Assembly: GCA_001465025.1 (NCBI GenBank)
Contig: LNDO01000118.1
Location: forward strand, 1-43,372
Length of the DNA stretch: 43,372 nucleotides
Origin: Pseudomonas sp. Ga0074129
Lineage (GTDB): Bacteria; Pseudomonadota; Gammaproteobacteria; Pseudomonadales; Pseudomonadaceae
Direction of reading: 5' to 3'
The translations under genes and the position numbers were made by a program. This document shows, piece by piece, positions 1 through 7,300 of this stretch. Below the pieces are notes generated by a model. It saw nothing but the letters and a program-made list of their open reading frames with translations, had not been told where the DNA came from and did no database searches. The stretch's first letter is position 1, and every line of letters starts with the position of its first letter.

Positions 1-282
1 GGGCCGAACACCGCCGGCGTGATCCGGCACATCCTCGAACGGCGCATCCATCCGCAGCAGGGCTACCGGGCCTGCCTGGGCATCCTGCGCCTGGGCAAAA
101 CCCACGGCGAAGTGCGCCTGGAGTTGGCCTGCCGTCGCGCCATCAGCCTCGGCACGTGCAGCTACAAGAGCCTCGAATCGATCCTGCGCCAGGGGCTGGA
201 GAACCTGCCGCTGGCCCAGCAGCACCTGCCCCTGCTGCCGGACGACCACGCCAACCTGCGCGGCCCCGGCTACTACCACTGA
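1..282 (+). CDS. istA: IS21-family transposase IstA, C-terminal part (truncated by window edge)
   Basis: The reading frame is open from base 1 to a TGA at 280-282, giving the last 93 residues of a larger protein. The tail resembles the C-terminal region of IstA transposases of the IS21 family, and the complete istB starts 17 bp downstream, the standard IS21 order. IstA is the DDE-type integrase-like protein that cuts and joins the element ends with help from IstB. The catalytic domain lies outside the window, so intactness cannot be judged. Identification rests on the neighbour and on the C-terminal similarity; confidence is high for the family, but I cannot name the element. Confidence 0.85.
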   Translation, partial: GPNTAGVIRHILERRIHPQQGYRACLGILRLGKTHGEVRLELACRRAISLGTCSYKSLESILRQGLENLPLAQQHLPLLPDDHANLRGPGYYH

Positions 283-299
283 ACACAAGGAATCCCACC

Positions 300-1055
300 A
301 TGCTGCCCCATCCGACCCTGGACAAGCTGCAAACCCTGCGCCTGCACGGCATGCTCAAGGCGCTGAACGAACAACTGAAAACCCCGGACATCGACAGCCT
401 GAGCTTCGAGGAACGCCTCGGCCTGCTGGTCGACCGCGAGCTGACTGAACGCGACGACAAGCGCCTGAGCAGCCGCCTGCGCCAGGCCCGGCTCAAGCAC
501 AACGCCTGCCTCGAAGACATCGACTACCGCAGCCCGCGCGGGCTGGATAAGGCGCTGATCCTGCAACTGAGCGGCGGCCAGTGGCTACGCGACGGCCTCA
601 ACCTGATCATCGGCGGCCCCACCGGTGTCGGTAAAACCTGGCTGGCCTGCGCCCTGGCCCACCAGGCCTGCCGAGAAGGCTACAGCGTGCGTTACCTGCG
701 CTTGCCGCGTTTGCTGGAAGAACTGGGTCTGGCCCATGGCGACGGGCGCTTCGCCAAGCTGATGAGCAGCTACGCCAAGACCGACCTGCTGATCCTCGAT
801 GACTGGGGCTTGGCCCCGTTCACCGCCGAACAGCGGCGCGACATGCTGGAGCTACTGGACGACCGCTACGGCCAGCGCTCGACCATCGTTACCAGCCAGA
901 TGCCGGTGGACAACTGGCACGAACTGATCGGCGATCCGACCCTGGCCGACGCTATCCTCGACCGCCTGGTGCACAACGCTTACCGGATCAATCTGAAGGG
1001 TGAATCAATGCGCAAACGGACGCAGAAATTGACGACGCCAGCCAACCCGGACTAA
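300..1055 (+). CDS. istB: IS21-family transposition helper ATPase IstB
   Basis: A complete 251-residue AAA+ ATPase of the IstB/DnaC type. Walker A GPTGVGKT lies near residues 106-113 and the Walker B stretch LLILDD near 163-168. The length matches IstB proteins (about 250). An ATG at 300 preceded by AAGGAA at 287-292 is the best start; a longer in-frame extension to 156 would run into istA and has no merit. IstB assembles on target DNA and activates the IstA transposase. It follows istA by 17 bp, so the two are presumably translated from one message. No disruption is visible, so the right half of this element looks functional. Confidence 0.95.
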   Translation: MLPHPTLDKLQTLRLHGMLKALNEQLKTPDIDSLSFEERLGLLVDRELTERDDKRLSSRLRQARLKHNACLEDIDYRSPRGLDKALILQLSGGQWLRDGLNLIIGGPTGVGKTWLACALAHQACREGYSVRYLRLPRLLEELGLAHGDGRFAKLMSSYAKTDLLILDDWGLAPFTAEQRRDMLELLDDRYGQRSTIVTSQMPVDNWHELIGDPTLADAILDRLVHNAYRINLKGESMRKRTQKLTTPANPD

Positions 1056-1090
1056 CAATGCCACCCCTGCGTCGCTGCGCTCCGACTGCC

Positions 1091-1145
1091 CGGCCGGATG
1101 GCCGTGGAACAGGTGGCCAGATGGCCCTGGAATGCCTGGCCAGAT
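1091..1145. repeat. IS21 right-end subterminal repeats, 23-bp spacing
   Basis: Just downstream of istB a short motif recurs at exact 23-bp steps: CGGCCGGAT at 1091-1099, TGGCCAGAT at 1114-1122 and TGGCCAGAT at 1137-1145. The last two sit in longer similar units, 1105-1122 and 1128-1145 (14 of 18 bases alike). IS21-family elements carry multiple transposase-binding repeats at each end, so these probably mark the right end. The exact last base of the element is not resolvable from the window. Confidence 0.6.
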
Positions 1146-1278
1146 CGGGCCGGCCCAGAAAAGGTGAGTCAGGAACAGGTCGTTGATATCCCCGGAAAGA
1201 CCAGCAATGATCCCAGGCGTGGAGATGAAGAAGGAGTTATGATCTTCATGACACGGCTTGGCCTCTTTCTGAATTGAG
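1146..1278. other. Spacer between IS21 end repeats and the small-ORF cluster
   Basis: No complete gene is visible. On the minus strand one frame stays open from about 1278 down towards 1149 and reads as plausible protein (a segment SFFISTPGIIAGLSGDIND). It has no ATG of its own in that frame, and a stop (TAA) precedes it within the end of the 1279-1635 gene. It may be a gene remnant truncated when the IS element inserted, or chance. I do not call it as a gene. Confidence 0.3.
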
Positions 1279-1635
1279 TCAGTGGAGCCGATCAGGCGTC
1301 GGATAGAAGCCCTGAGGCAGAAATGCCTGATAGTCCATTAGGGATTGGTATCCACCTGGGTGGAACGAGGCGATGACATAGAAGCTTCCTGTGTATGTGT
1401 GGAGCACCCAGAACTCTCCCTCCAGTTCGATACGCAGGATGTCCGAGGTGCGGATCAGACGCCCATCGGCAAATCGCCCACCGAGCGGATCAGCCCTGAC
1501 ATGTCGATGCATTACTCCCAGGCAGCAGCATGCCGCGATATGGGCATCAGTGAGATAGGCCGTGACCGGCTGGCTGAAAGGGTATGCCTGAGCCTTGCGC
1601 AGCTTCCGCATATTCTCGGGAGAAATTGGGCGCAT
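1279..1635 (-). CDS. Hypothetical protein, 118 aa, last gene of the accessory small-ORF cluster
   Basis: I do not recognise a characterised function. The 118-residue product is compact and mixed in composition, with no signal peptide or membrane segment. It contains a Cys-Cys-Cys run near residues 36-38 and a motif-like stretch GGRFADGRLIRTSDI in the middle. That stretch resembles the 'gets a DNA- or ligand-exposed strand, RTS' pattern (GDFVRTS) of its neighbour at 1704-2102, so the two could be distantly related; this is inference. An excellent Shine-Dalgarno GAGGAG lies 5 bases before the ATG, which makes this a real gene. It lies 68 bp downstream of the DUF6957-like gene in the same direction. 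Base composition is lower in GC than the core genes to the right, consistent with horizontally acquired DNA. Confidence 0.7.
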   Translation of the reverse strand: MRPISPENMRKLRKAQAYPFSQPVTAYLTDAHIAACCCLGVMHRHVRADPLGGRFADGRLIRTSDILRIELEGEFWVLHTYTGSFYVIASFHPGGYQSLMDYQAFLPQGFYPTPDRLH

Positions 1636-1703
1636 TACTGCTCCTCACAGATCAATGATCAACTGCTGGTTGAGGCCGTGTGTTCACCGGGATACTCAAT
1701 GGC

Positions 1704-2102
1704 TTAAATCAGGCATGCGATGGTGTCGGCGCTGGCAGGCTTGCGAGTACCGGGGCCCAGTAGCAGGTACACAGAATTGAGCGTTCTGAAATGAAATCCC
1801 TCGCTGAACTGATGCAGTAGCGAAGTTCTCACGAAGTCGCCGACATCCCATCGTCGCTCGCTGTCGAAGACAACCTGGTGCGCATAGATCAAAGCCGGCT
1901 GGCGTTGTGTCTTCTCCAGGGCATGCCGTTGAGCGTCCGTGGTCTCTATATCGAGCCACAGCCAGTCACGCACCAGGCAAAAATTTCCATAGGGGAAGTT
2001 CTTTCGGGCATAGCTGAGTGCCTCTTCGTCGGACATGGGGCTGCCGGGCATGGACACCCCTACTGCGTAAAGTAGCTCTGTGATTTCTTTCAGTGAATTC
2101 AT
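1704..2102 (-). CDS. DUF6957-like hypothetical protein, 132 aa
   Basis: The product resembles the Pseudomonas accessory proteins grouped as DUF6957, from memory of the pattern 'CLVRDWLWLDIE ... ALIYAHQVVFDSE.RWDVGDFVRTS'. Function is unknown for the family. I chose the ATG at 2102 rather than one five codons upstream (2117). With it, the N-terminus aligns end to end, without gaps, with the truncated copy just upstream (both reach MPGS-x-MSD at residues 18-25). Its ATG also overlaps that copy's TGA in an ATGA arrangement. There is no signal peptide; the protein is likely cytoplasmic. Family assignment is moderately sure; the gene itself is likely real. Confidence 0.65.
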   Translation of the reverse strand: MNSLKEITELLYAVGVSMPGSPMSDEEALSYARKNFPYGNFCLVRDWLWLDIETTDAQRHALEKTQRQPALIYAHQVVFDSERRWDVGDFVRTSLLHQFSEGFHFRTLNSVYLLLGPGTRKPASADTIACLI

Positions 2103-2329
2103 GGTTGATTGATCCATATCCTCTGAGGATGGCTTGTGACATTCCGGGCAATAGCTGGGGCAGCTAGCTGCCCACTACCGCTCATGGAGTCTGCTGCATG
2201 TTGCAGGCCTGACGTGCTAGGAAAGTGCTTGCTGGCGCAGCTGAGTGCCTTTTTATCCGACATTGAGCTGCCTGGCATAGGCAGGCTGAAACCCGGAAAA
2301 AGTTCAGCCAGCGGAGTGAGGTCGGCCAT
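2099..2329 (-). pseudogene. Truncated tandem paralogue of the DUF6957-like gene
   Basis: This 76-codon frame begins with about 40 residues that match the start of the next gene: MADLTPLAELFPGFSLPMPG against MNSLKEITELLYAVGVSMPG, then MSDKKALSCASKHFP against MSDEEALSYARKNFP. After that point the similarity stops, and the remaining ~36 residues look unrelated until a TGA that overlaps the next ATG. The simplest reading is an ancient duplication followed by internal deletion of the 3' two thirds. The frame remains open and is 1 bp from the upstream gene's stop, so it may still be translated and couple translation through the operon. A functional short protein is the alternative. Confidence 0.6.
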
Positions 2330-2330
2330 T

Positions 2331-2738
2331 TTACTTAGCCCAGCCCGGGTAGGTGTAAGGGAAGTCTGGCTCTAGTCGCGCGAGTTGGAGTGCGCTTGTG
2401 AGGGCTTCTGCATCGGCGAAGCCTGCACGACCTGACCCTTTGCCGATTGTCGTGACCAGATGCTCCATGATCAGTTCCAGTCTCTTGGTCGCCGACCTGA
2501 GGCTAAGCAGGTCCAGGTTGGCGATGACATTGCACAGTACATCTATCGCCTGCGGCAATTGATCAATCGAGACGGTGCCGAAGCTGCCCCCGAAGACTGT
2601 CGTGAATTCTCGCTCCATCCTTGCGACCCGCGTGATTTGCCCGTTGGGGGCCCCGTGCATGCTCTGCCAGAGCGTTATTGCGTTAAGGATTTCTTGGGGC
2701 GTGGGAGTTAAAAACTCTTTTGGACGTTTGGTAGTCAT
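2331..2738 (-). CDS. Hypothetical protein, 135 aa
   Basis: No family recognised. The 135-residue protein looks helical, rich in Leu, Ala and Thr, with no signal peptide and no membrane segment. Recognisable pieces are a helical centre (DVLCNVIANLDLLSLRSATK) and a Pro/Tyr-rich tail ending YPGWAK. It begins 15 bp after the stop of the 153-aa gene and ends with a TAA one base before the next ATG, which places it tightly within the leftward operon. The Shine-Dalgarno is weak, so translation may depend on the upstream gene. It is a real gene by spacing and coding character; function unknown. Confidence 0.6.
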   Translation of the reverse strand: MTTKRPKEFLTPTPQEILNAITLWQSMHGAPNGQITRVARMEREFTTVFGGSFGTVSIDQLPQAIDVLCNVIANLDLLSLRSATKRLELIMEHLVTTIGKGSGRAGFADAEALTSALQLARLEPDFPYTYPGWAK

Positions 2739-2753
2739 GACGGCGGCCCTGAG

Positions 2754-3215
2754 TTAGAGCGCCGGTTGGCGGTTTTTTTGAAGCGAGGAGAGCATCTTCC
2801 TGAGAGTGTGGACCATCTGTTCTTGTTTCTTGAACAGCTGTAGTGATCTTCGCAGATCAGCATTTTTCTCCAGCATCTGTGCGGTGTCTTGATCGGCCCT
2901 GTTCCATGCAGAGCGATACTTATTAAGGCACTCAATGGCTGCGCGTCTGCTATCCGGGCAAAGTTGATCCAGGATGTGGTCAATGAAGTCTGGGGTTAGT
3001 CGTAGCGGCAAGTAGTAGAGCGAGCCCCCAGCTTCCTGTGCCTCTTCAACACGGAGTTCGCCTCCAAACTCTGTGATGGCAAGCTCTGCCAGGGATGTTT
3101 GTGCGCCGAACAACTGAAGCAGCGATTTCAGTTCCACGCGGAGTTGCAGCGATTCCATGTTCATCTTGAGCTGAAGCTTGCCGCCTGCGGGTGTGGTTTG
3201 TGTCGTGGTGTTCAT
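2754..3215 (-). CDS. Hypothetical protein, 153 aa, coiled-coil C-terminus
   Basis: First gene of the leftward cluster. No family recognised. The N-terminal half is mixed; residues from about 105 to the end are heptad-like and highly charged (NADLRRSLQLFKKQEQ and following), suggesting a coiled coil and oligomerisation or a partner-binding role. There is a good Shine-Dalgarno (GGAGAAG) before the ATG at 3215. It is divergent from the regulator at 3358, leaving a 142-bp shared control region, so it is the likely autoregulated target of that regulator (inference from arrangement only). Base composition is lower in GC than the housekeeping genes to the right. Confidence 0.65.
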   Translation of the reverse strand: MNTTTQTTPAGGKLQLKMNMESLQLRVELKSLLQLFGAQTSLAELAITEFGGELRVEEAQEAGGSLYYLPLRLTPDFIDHILDQLCPDSRRAAIECLNKYRSAWNRADQDTAQMLEKNADLRRSLQLFKKQEQMVHTLRKMLSSLQKNRQPAL

Positions 3216-3357
3216 GGGCTTCTCCAGTAATTTGAGAATCTGATTTGTATTTATTGACAGCGGTATGTGGCTGGTGGTAGCGAAACAAGGTAATGCTATG
3301 CCATCACGATGTGTCGCGTCAAAGGTGGCTTGATACTTCCTTTTCTGAGCGCGATAG

Positions 3358-3825
3358 ATGAGCTACGAAAAGGTGTTGGGTGAGGTAGTTAGAGACGTGA
3401 GGCTTCGGGCTGGCCTCACGCATGAAGCTTGTGCTGAAGTCGTCAACGCTACCCACTTACGTCAGATCGAGAAGGGGCTGGCCGCAGTCAGAATTGACAC
3501 GCTGGTAGCCCTATGTGGAGTGCTGGGCGTTTCACCGAGCCAATTGCTTTTGGTTGCTGAGGCGCGCTCGGCTGGTCAGGCGGTTGAAGAGCACCTTGGC
3601 GCGAACAACAAGCAAATTCGGTTGCTTCTGGAGGCCGGGCGGTTCGAGCCTGTCACCTCAAAAGATGCAGCGAGAGGAATTCGTGGCCAGAAGGCTGATG
3701 CGACCCGCGATGAGACTCGTCGATTGCAGACCGAAGGCCTATCTAAAGCTGATATCGCGCGTCAGTTAGGCGTTACGGTGAGGACAGTCGAGCGTTATTG
3801 GGTCAAGCCTGCCACTCAGAAGTGA
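3358..3825 (+). CDS. XRE-type transcriptional regulator with a second C-terminal HTH
   Basis: The 155-residue protein carries an N-terminal Cro/CI-type helix-turn-helix, approximately residues 9-65 (pattern: VRLRAGLTHEACAEVV, then an IEKG segment and DTLVALCGVLGVSPSQLL). A second helix-turn-helix of the homeodomain/resolvase type follows at about 123-148 (GLSKADIARQLGVTVRTVERYW). Two DNA-binding units in one short protein suggest binding to two half-sites or bridging. It is transcribed away from the five-gene cluster and is the obvious candidate regulator for it. The ATG at 3358 has no strong Shine-Dalgarno (only a weak GAG upstream), so initiation may be inefficient or leaderless. Such regulators are common in integrative elements next to tRNA genes. 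Confidence 0.8.
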   Translation: MSYEKVLGEVVRDVRLRAGLTHEACAEVVNATHLRQIEKGLAAVRIDTLVALCGVLGVSPSQLLLVAEARSAGQAVEEHLGANNKQIRLLLEAGRFEPVTSKDAARGIRGQKADATRDETRRLQTEGLSKADIARQLGVTVRTVERYWVKPATQK

Positions 3826-4137
3826 CTAGGCGGCATTTAAATTGGGTTTCACGTCTTATGCGACATCGTCCGTGTGTTGCTGCGGGAGAGTGCGACAGCT
3901 CAAGTGAGTCGCAAACGAGGTGCGGCAATACTCACTGCGTGTCGCGCTTCCGGCAATACGCAGCTCCTTTCTCCGGCCTGAACACCTAATCCCGTACCCG
4001 TTTGGGCGGTAGCACAAGCCCATTGGCGTGCTGCCTGGGTGTCGAGCTGCGAGCTAAAGCGCTCGTTTCGTTCCGTCGCAGCAAAAAAGAAACGGTACGC
4101 AAAACGGTACGCAAATTTTTTATCGAGCCCATAAACG
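3826..4137. other. Non-coding stretch between the regulator and the tRNA
   Basis: I see no convincing gene in these ~310 bases. Contents: an imperfect hairpin with GGTAGCAC (4008-4015) and GTGCTGCC (4028-4035), not followed by a T run, and a perfect tandem 12-bp repeat at 4092-4115. The stretch lies immediately outside the 3' end of the tRNA, where attachment-site and integrase arm-site sequences of islands usually sit. No second copy of the tRNA 3' end was seen between here and base 1. Confidence 0.4.
4092..4115. repeat. Perfect tandem repeat, 2 x 12 bp (ACGGTACGCAAA)
   Basis: ACGGTACGCAAA occurs twice without gap at 4092-4103 and 4104-4115, about 65 bp from the tRNA 3' end. Paired direct repeats near a tRNA attachment site can be arm-type binding sites for a tyrosine recombinase. 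That role is inference; the repeat itself is exact. Confidence 0.6.
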
Positions 4138-4163
4138 AAAAAAGGCCAGCACGGTGGCTGACC
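4138..4163 (-). terminator. Rho-independent terminator of the tRNA gene
   Basis: Read on the minus strand, stem GGTCAGC (4163-4157), six-base loop, stem GCTGGCC (4150-4144), then six T residues (4143-4138). One G-T pair is in the stem. It lies 17 bases past the tRNA CCA end. Confidence 0.75.
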
Positions 4164-4180
4164 TAAGTCGTTGTTTTATA

Positions 4181-4257
4181 TGGTGGGCCCACACGGACTC
4201 GAACCGTGGACCAAAGGATTATGAGTCCTCTGCTCTAACCAACTGAGCTATGGGCCC
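4181..4257 (-). tRNA. tRNA with CAU anticodon, probably tRNA-Ile2 (lysidine type)
   Basis: A 77-base cloverleaf: acceptor GGGCCCA pairing with TGGGCCC, D-arm AGCTCAGTTGGTTAGAGC, anticodon stem GAGGA/TCCTT with loop CTCATAA, T-arm CCACGG-TTCGAGT-CCGTG, discriminator A and encoded CCA (4181-4183). The anticodon CAU fits Met or the minor Ile2 tRNA. The strong G/C acceptor start and overall similarity to E. coli ileX favour Ile2, whose C34 is converted to lysidine by TilS to read AUA; elongator tRNA-Met is the alternative. The 3' end faces the accessory region, which makes it the likely integration target. Confidence 0.92.
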
Positions 4258-4271
4258 TCAGAAGCGGGCGG

Positions 4272-4301
4272 ATTATACCGGCGCGGTGTGGATAGCGCCA
4301 A
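4272..4301 (-). promoter_or_regulatory. Sigma-70 promoter of the tRNA gene inside the 3' end of rmcA
   Basis: On the minus strand a -35-like TTGGCG (4301-4296), an 18-base spacer and a perfect -10 TATAAT (4277-4272) stand 14 bases before the tRNA 5' end. The TAA stop of rmcA (4275-4273) is part of the -10 hexamer. The GC-rich stretch between -10 and the start is typical of stable-RNA promoters. Confidence 0.7.
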
Positions 4302-7300
4302 GTGAATGGCGTGGGCTGAGGAACTTTTCTGTGAAGGCGTCGGCGGGGAGGGCGCGGCTGACGATGAATCCCTGTATCTGTTCGCAGCCTTCTTGGGCCA
4401 GGAACAGTTCCTGTGCGCGGGTTTCGACGCCCTCGGCAATGACGGTGAGTTGCATGCTGCGACCCAAGGCGAGGATGGCGCGCACGATGGCGATGTCGTT
4501 GCTGTCGGTGGGCAGGCCGCGGACAAAGGATTGGTCGATTTTCAGGGTGTCGACGGGCAGGCGCTTAAGGTAGCTGAGCGATGAGTAGCCGGTGCCGAAG
4601 TCGTCGATGGCCAGTTGGATGCCGAGATTTTTGATTTGGTGCAGCAGTACAAGCGCTTCTTCAGCTTGGTTCATGATGAAGCTTTCGGTGATTTCCAGTT
4701 GCAGGCACGCGGGCGTTAAGTTGTGTTCTTCGAGCAGGCTGGCTATGCGAATCAGTAAGTGCGGTTGGCGCAATTGCACGCCTGTCAGGTTCACCGAGAG
4801 CACGCCGAAGGGCCGCTGTTGTGCTTGCCACTGTTGCATTTGCCGGCAGGACTCGCGCAACACCCAGTCACCAAGGGCAATGATCAGGCCGGTTTCTTCG
4901 GCCAATGGGATGAAGCGGTCGGGGCTGATTTCGCCAAGCAGCGGGTGATACCAGCGCAGTAGGGCTTCGGCACCGATCAGGCTGTTGTCGATCAGGCTGC
5001 GTTTGGGCTGGTAGTAGAGTTGCAGTTGTTCCTGTTCGATGGCGCGGCGCAATTCACGCTCCAGGGCCATGCGCTCGGTGGCTTGAAAGGTCAGGTCGCG
5101 GGTGTAGTGCTCCACGCGGTTACGGCCGCGTGCTTTGGAGCGGTACATGGCCGCGTCGGCATTTTTCACCAATGTGGCGACGTCTTCTCCGTCGTCGGGG
5201 TAGCGGCAGATGCCAATGCTGGCGCTGATAAACAGCTCCTGCTGGTCGACTTTGAACGGGTGGCTGAAGCATTCCAGCAGGTGGTTGGCGACTGCTTCCG
5301 CTTCGCTGGCTTGGGCTTGGCCGGGCAGCAGAATAATGAATTCGTCCCCGCCCAGGCGCGCCAGCGTGTCGATAGCGCGCAGGTGGGTGAGCAGGCGTTC
5401 GGCGATGCTTTTCAGCAGTTTGTCGCCCACCGGATGGCCGAGGCTGTCGTTGATGTGTTTGAAACGGTCGAGGTCGATAAACAGTACGGCGCCCGCTCCT
5501 TGCTCGCTTTGGGCAGCGTCAATGGCGGTGTGCAGGCGTGCTTCGAACAGGGTGCGGTTAGCCAGGCCGGTGAGGGGGTCGTGATGAGCTTGATGATCGA
5601 GGCTGGCTTGGGCGTGTTTGAGTGAGCTGATGTCGGCAAACACGCCGACAAAGTGGGTGATCTCCTGGTCGCTGTCGCGCACCGCGCTGATGGTCAACCA
5701 TTCGGGGTAAATCTCGCCGTTTTTGCGTTTGTTCCACACTTCGCCTTGCCAGTTTCCGCTGGCGCTGAGGCTGTACCACATGGCGGCGTAGAAGGCGCTG
5801 TCGTGTCTGCCAGAGGCGATCAGGCGTGGTGAGTTACCAAGGGCTTCGGCTTCGCTGTAGCCGGTGATGCTGGTGAAGGCACGGTTTACCGCGGTGATGC
5901 GCTGCTGCAGGTCGGTAATCATCACGCCTTCGGCAGTGCTTTCAAAAACGGTGGCAGCCTGTTTGAGGTACTCCTGCATCTGCTCGCGTTCGGTAATGTC
6001 GCGGGCGATGGTCAGAATGCACATGTCGCCTTCGATCGGGATGGGTTGCGCGGACATTTCGCAGATGCGCAGGTTGCCGTGTTTGGTGCGAATGGTGGCG
6101 CGGAAGTCTCTGACAGAGCCGTGTTGCTGAAGCGCGCTGATCATTCGGGTGCGGTCGAGCGGGTCTGCCCAAATGCCCAGCTGAACGGTGGTGCTGGCAG
6201 CTGTTTCATGCATGGCGTAACCGGTGATGCGGCTGAAACCCTCGTTTACATCGAGCAGTTGGCCGTCGCTCTGGCGGCTGATCAACATGCCGTCTGGCGA
6301 GGCATGAAAGGCCTTGGCGAACTTCTCCTCGGAGGCACTCAGGCGTTGTTGCACGTCTTTTAGTTCGCTGATATCGCGTAGCGCCACGACGAGGGTGCTG
6401 CTGTCATCCAGGGTTACTTGCTGGGCGGAAATCAGTGCGGTGAAATGGCTGCCGTCACGGCGGCGGAAGGTGCTTTCGAGGTTGTGCAGGTGTCCTTCAT
6501 GGAGCATTTGCAGAATGTGCGCGCCGTTGCTTTGTTCGAGCCATAGGCCCAGTTCAGAGCTGGTGTGACCGACTGCTTCACTGGCGCTCATGCCAAATTG
6601 CTGTTCGAAGGTGTGGTTGACGGTGATCAGGCGTCCGTCTTCGGCGCTAAGCAAGGCAATGACATCGGGGCAGCTGTGAAACACGGAGGCGAATTTCTCT
6701 TCCGAGCGTGCGAGCGCTTGTTCGGTGTATTTGTTTTCGGTGATGTCGATGAGCAGCCCGCTTAACAGCGGTTTATCGTCCTCTTGACTGGGGGTGGCGA
6801 TGACGCGCACCCACACTTCTCGGCCATCTGCTGCCAGCATGCGGTGATCGAAGCTTTGATCGCGTGCGTTATTGGCTGCGCGCCGGTAGTAGTCCAAGGC
6901 GAGCGACGCGTCGTCGGGATGCAGTATGGCGTGAATAAACTCAGGTTTTAGCCAGCAGTGTGGCGGGTAGCCAAAGAGCTTTTCAGCCTGCGGTGCGACG
7001 TAGAGGTAGGTCATGTTATCGGGGTTCATTTGCCAGGCCACGGCATTCAGGCTTTCTACCAGGCCACGGTAGTGTTGTTCGCTGTTGCGTAATTCCAGTT
7101 CAAGACTGTTGCGCTGCTGCATCTCGTTACGCAGTCGGTGGTTAATGCGCAGGACTGTGAAAATGATCAGCAGTGCAGCGATTAACCCAGGAAGGCCAAA
7201 CATCAACAGGCCGCGCCAGAACGGGGGCTGTTCAGCAAGATTACTGATCCAGCGTTGTTCGATGGTGGCGACTTCAGCCGGGCTTAGTTCGGCGAGGAGT

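Noticed and set aside
1345-1707. Plus-strand open frame opposite the 118-aa gene
   Set aside because: The minus-strand gene has a strong Shine-Dalgarno and is co-directional with its neighbours; the plus frame has neither.
3798-3989. Small plus-strand frame overlapping the regulator's end
   Set aside because: No ribosome-binding site, starts inside the regulator gene, unnatural composition.
4092-4115. CRISPR-like repeat
   Set aside because: Two adjacent 12-mers without spacers are not a CRISPR array, and no cas gene is present anywhere in the window.
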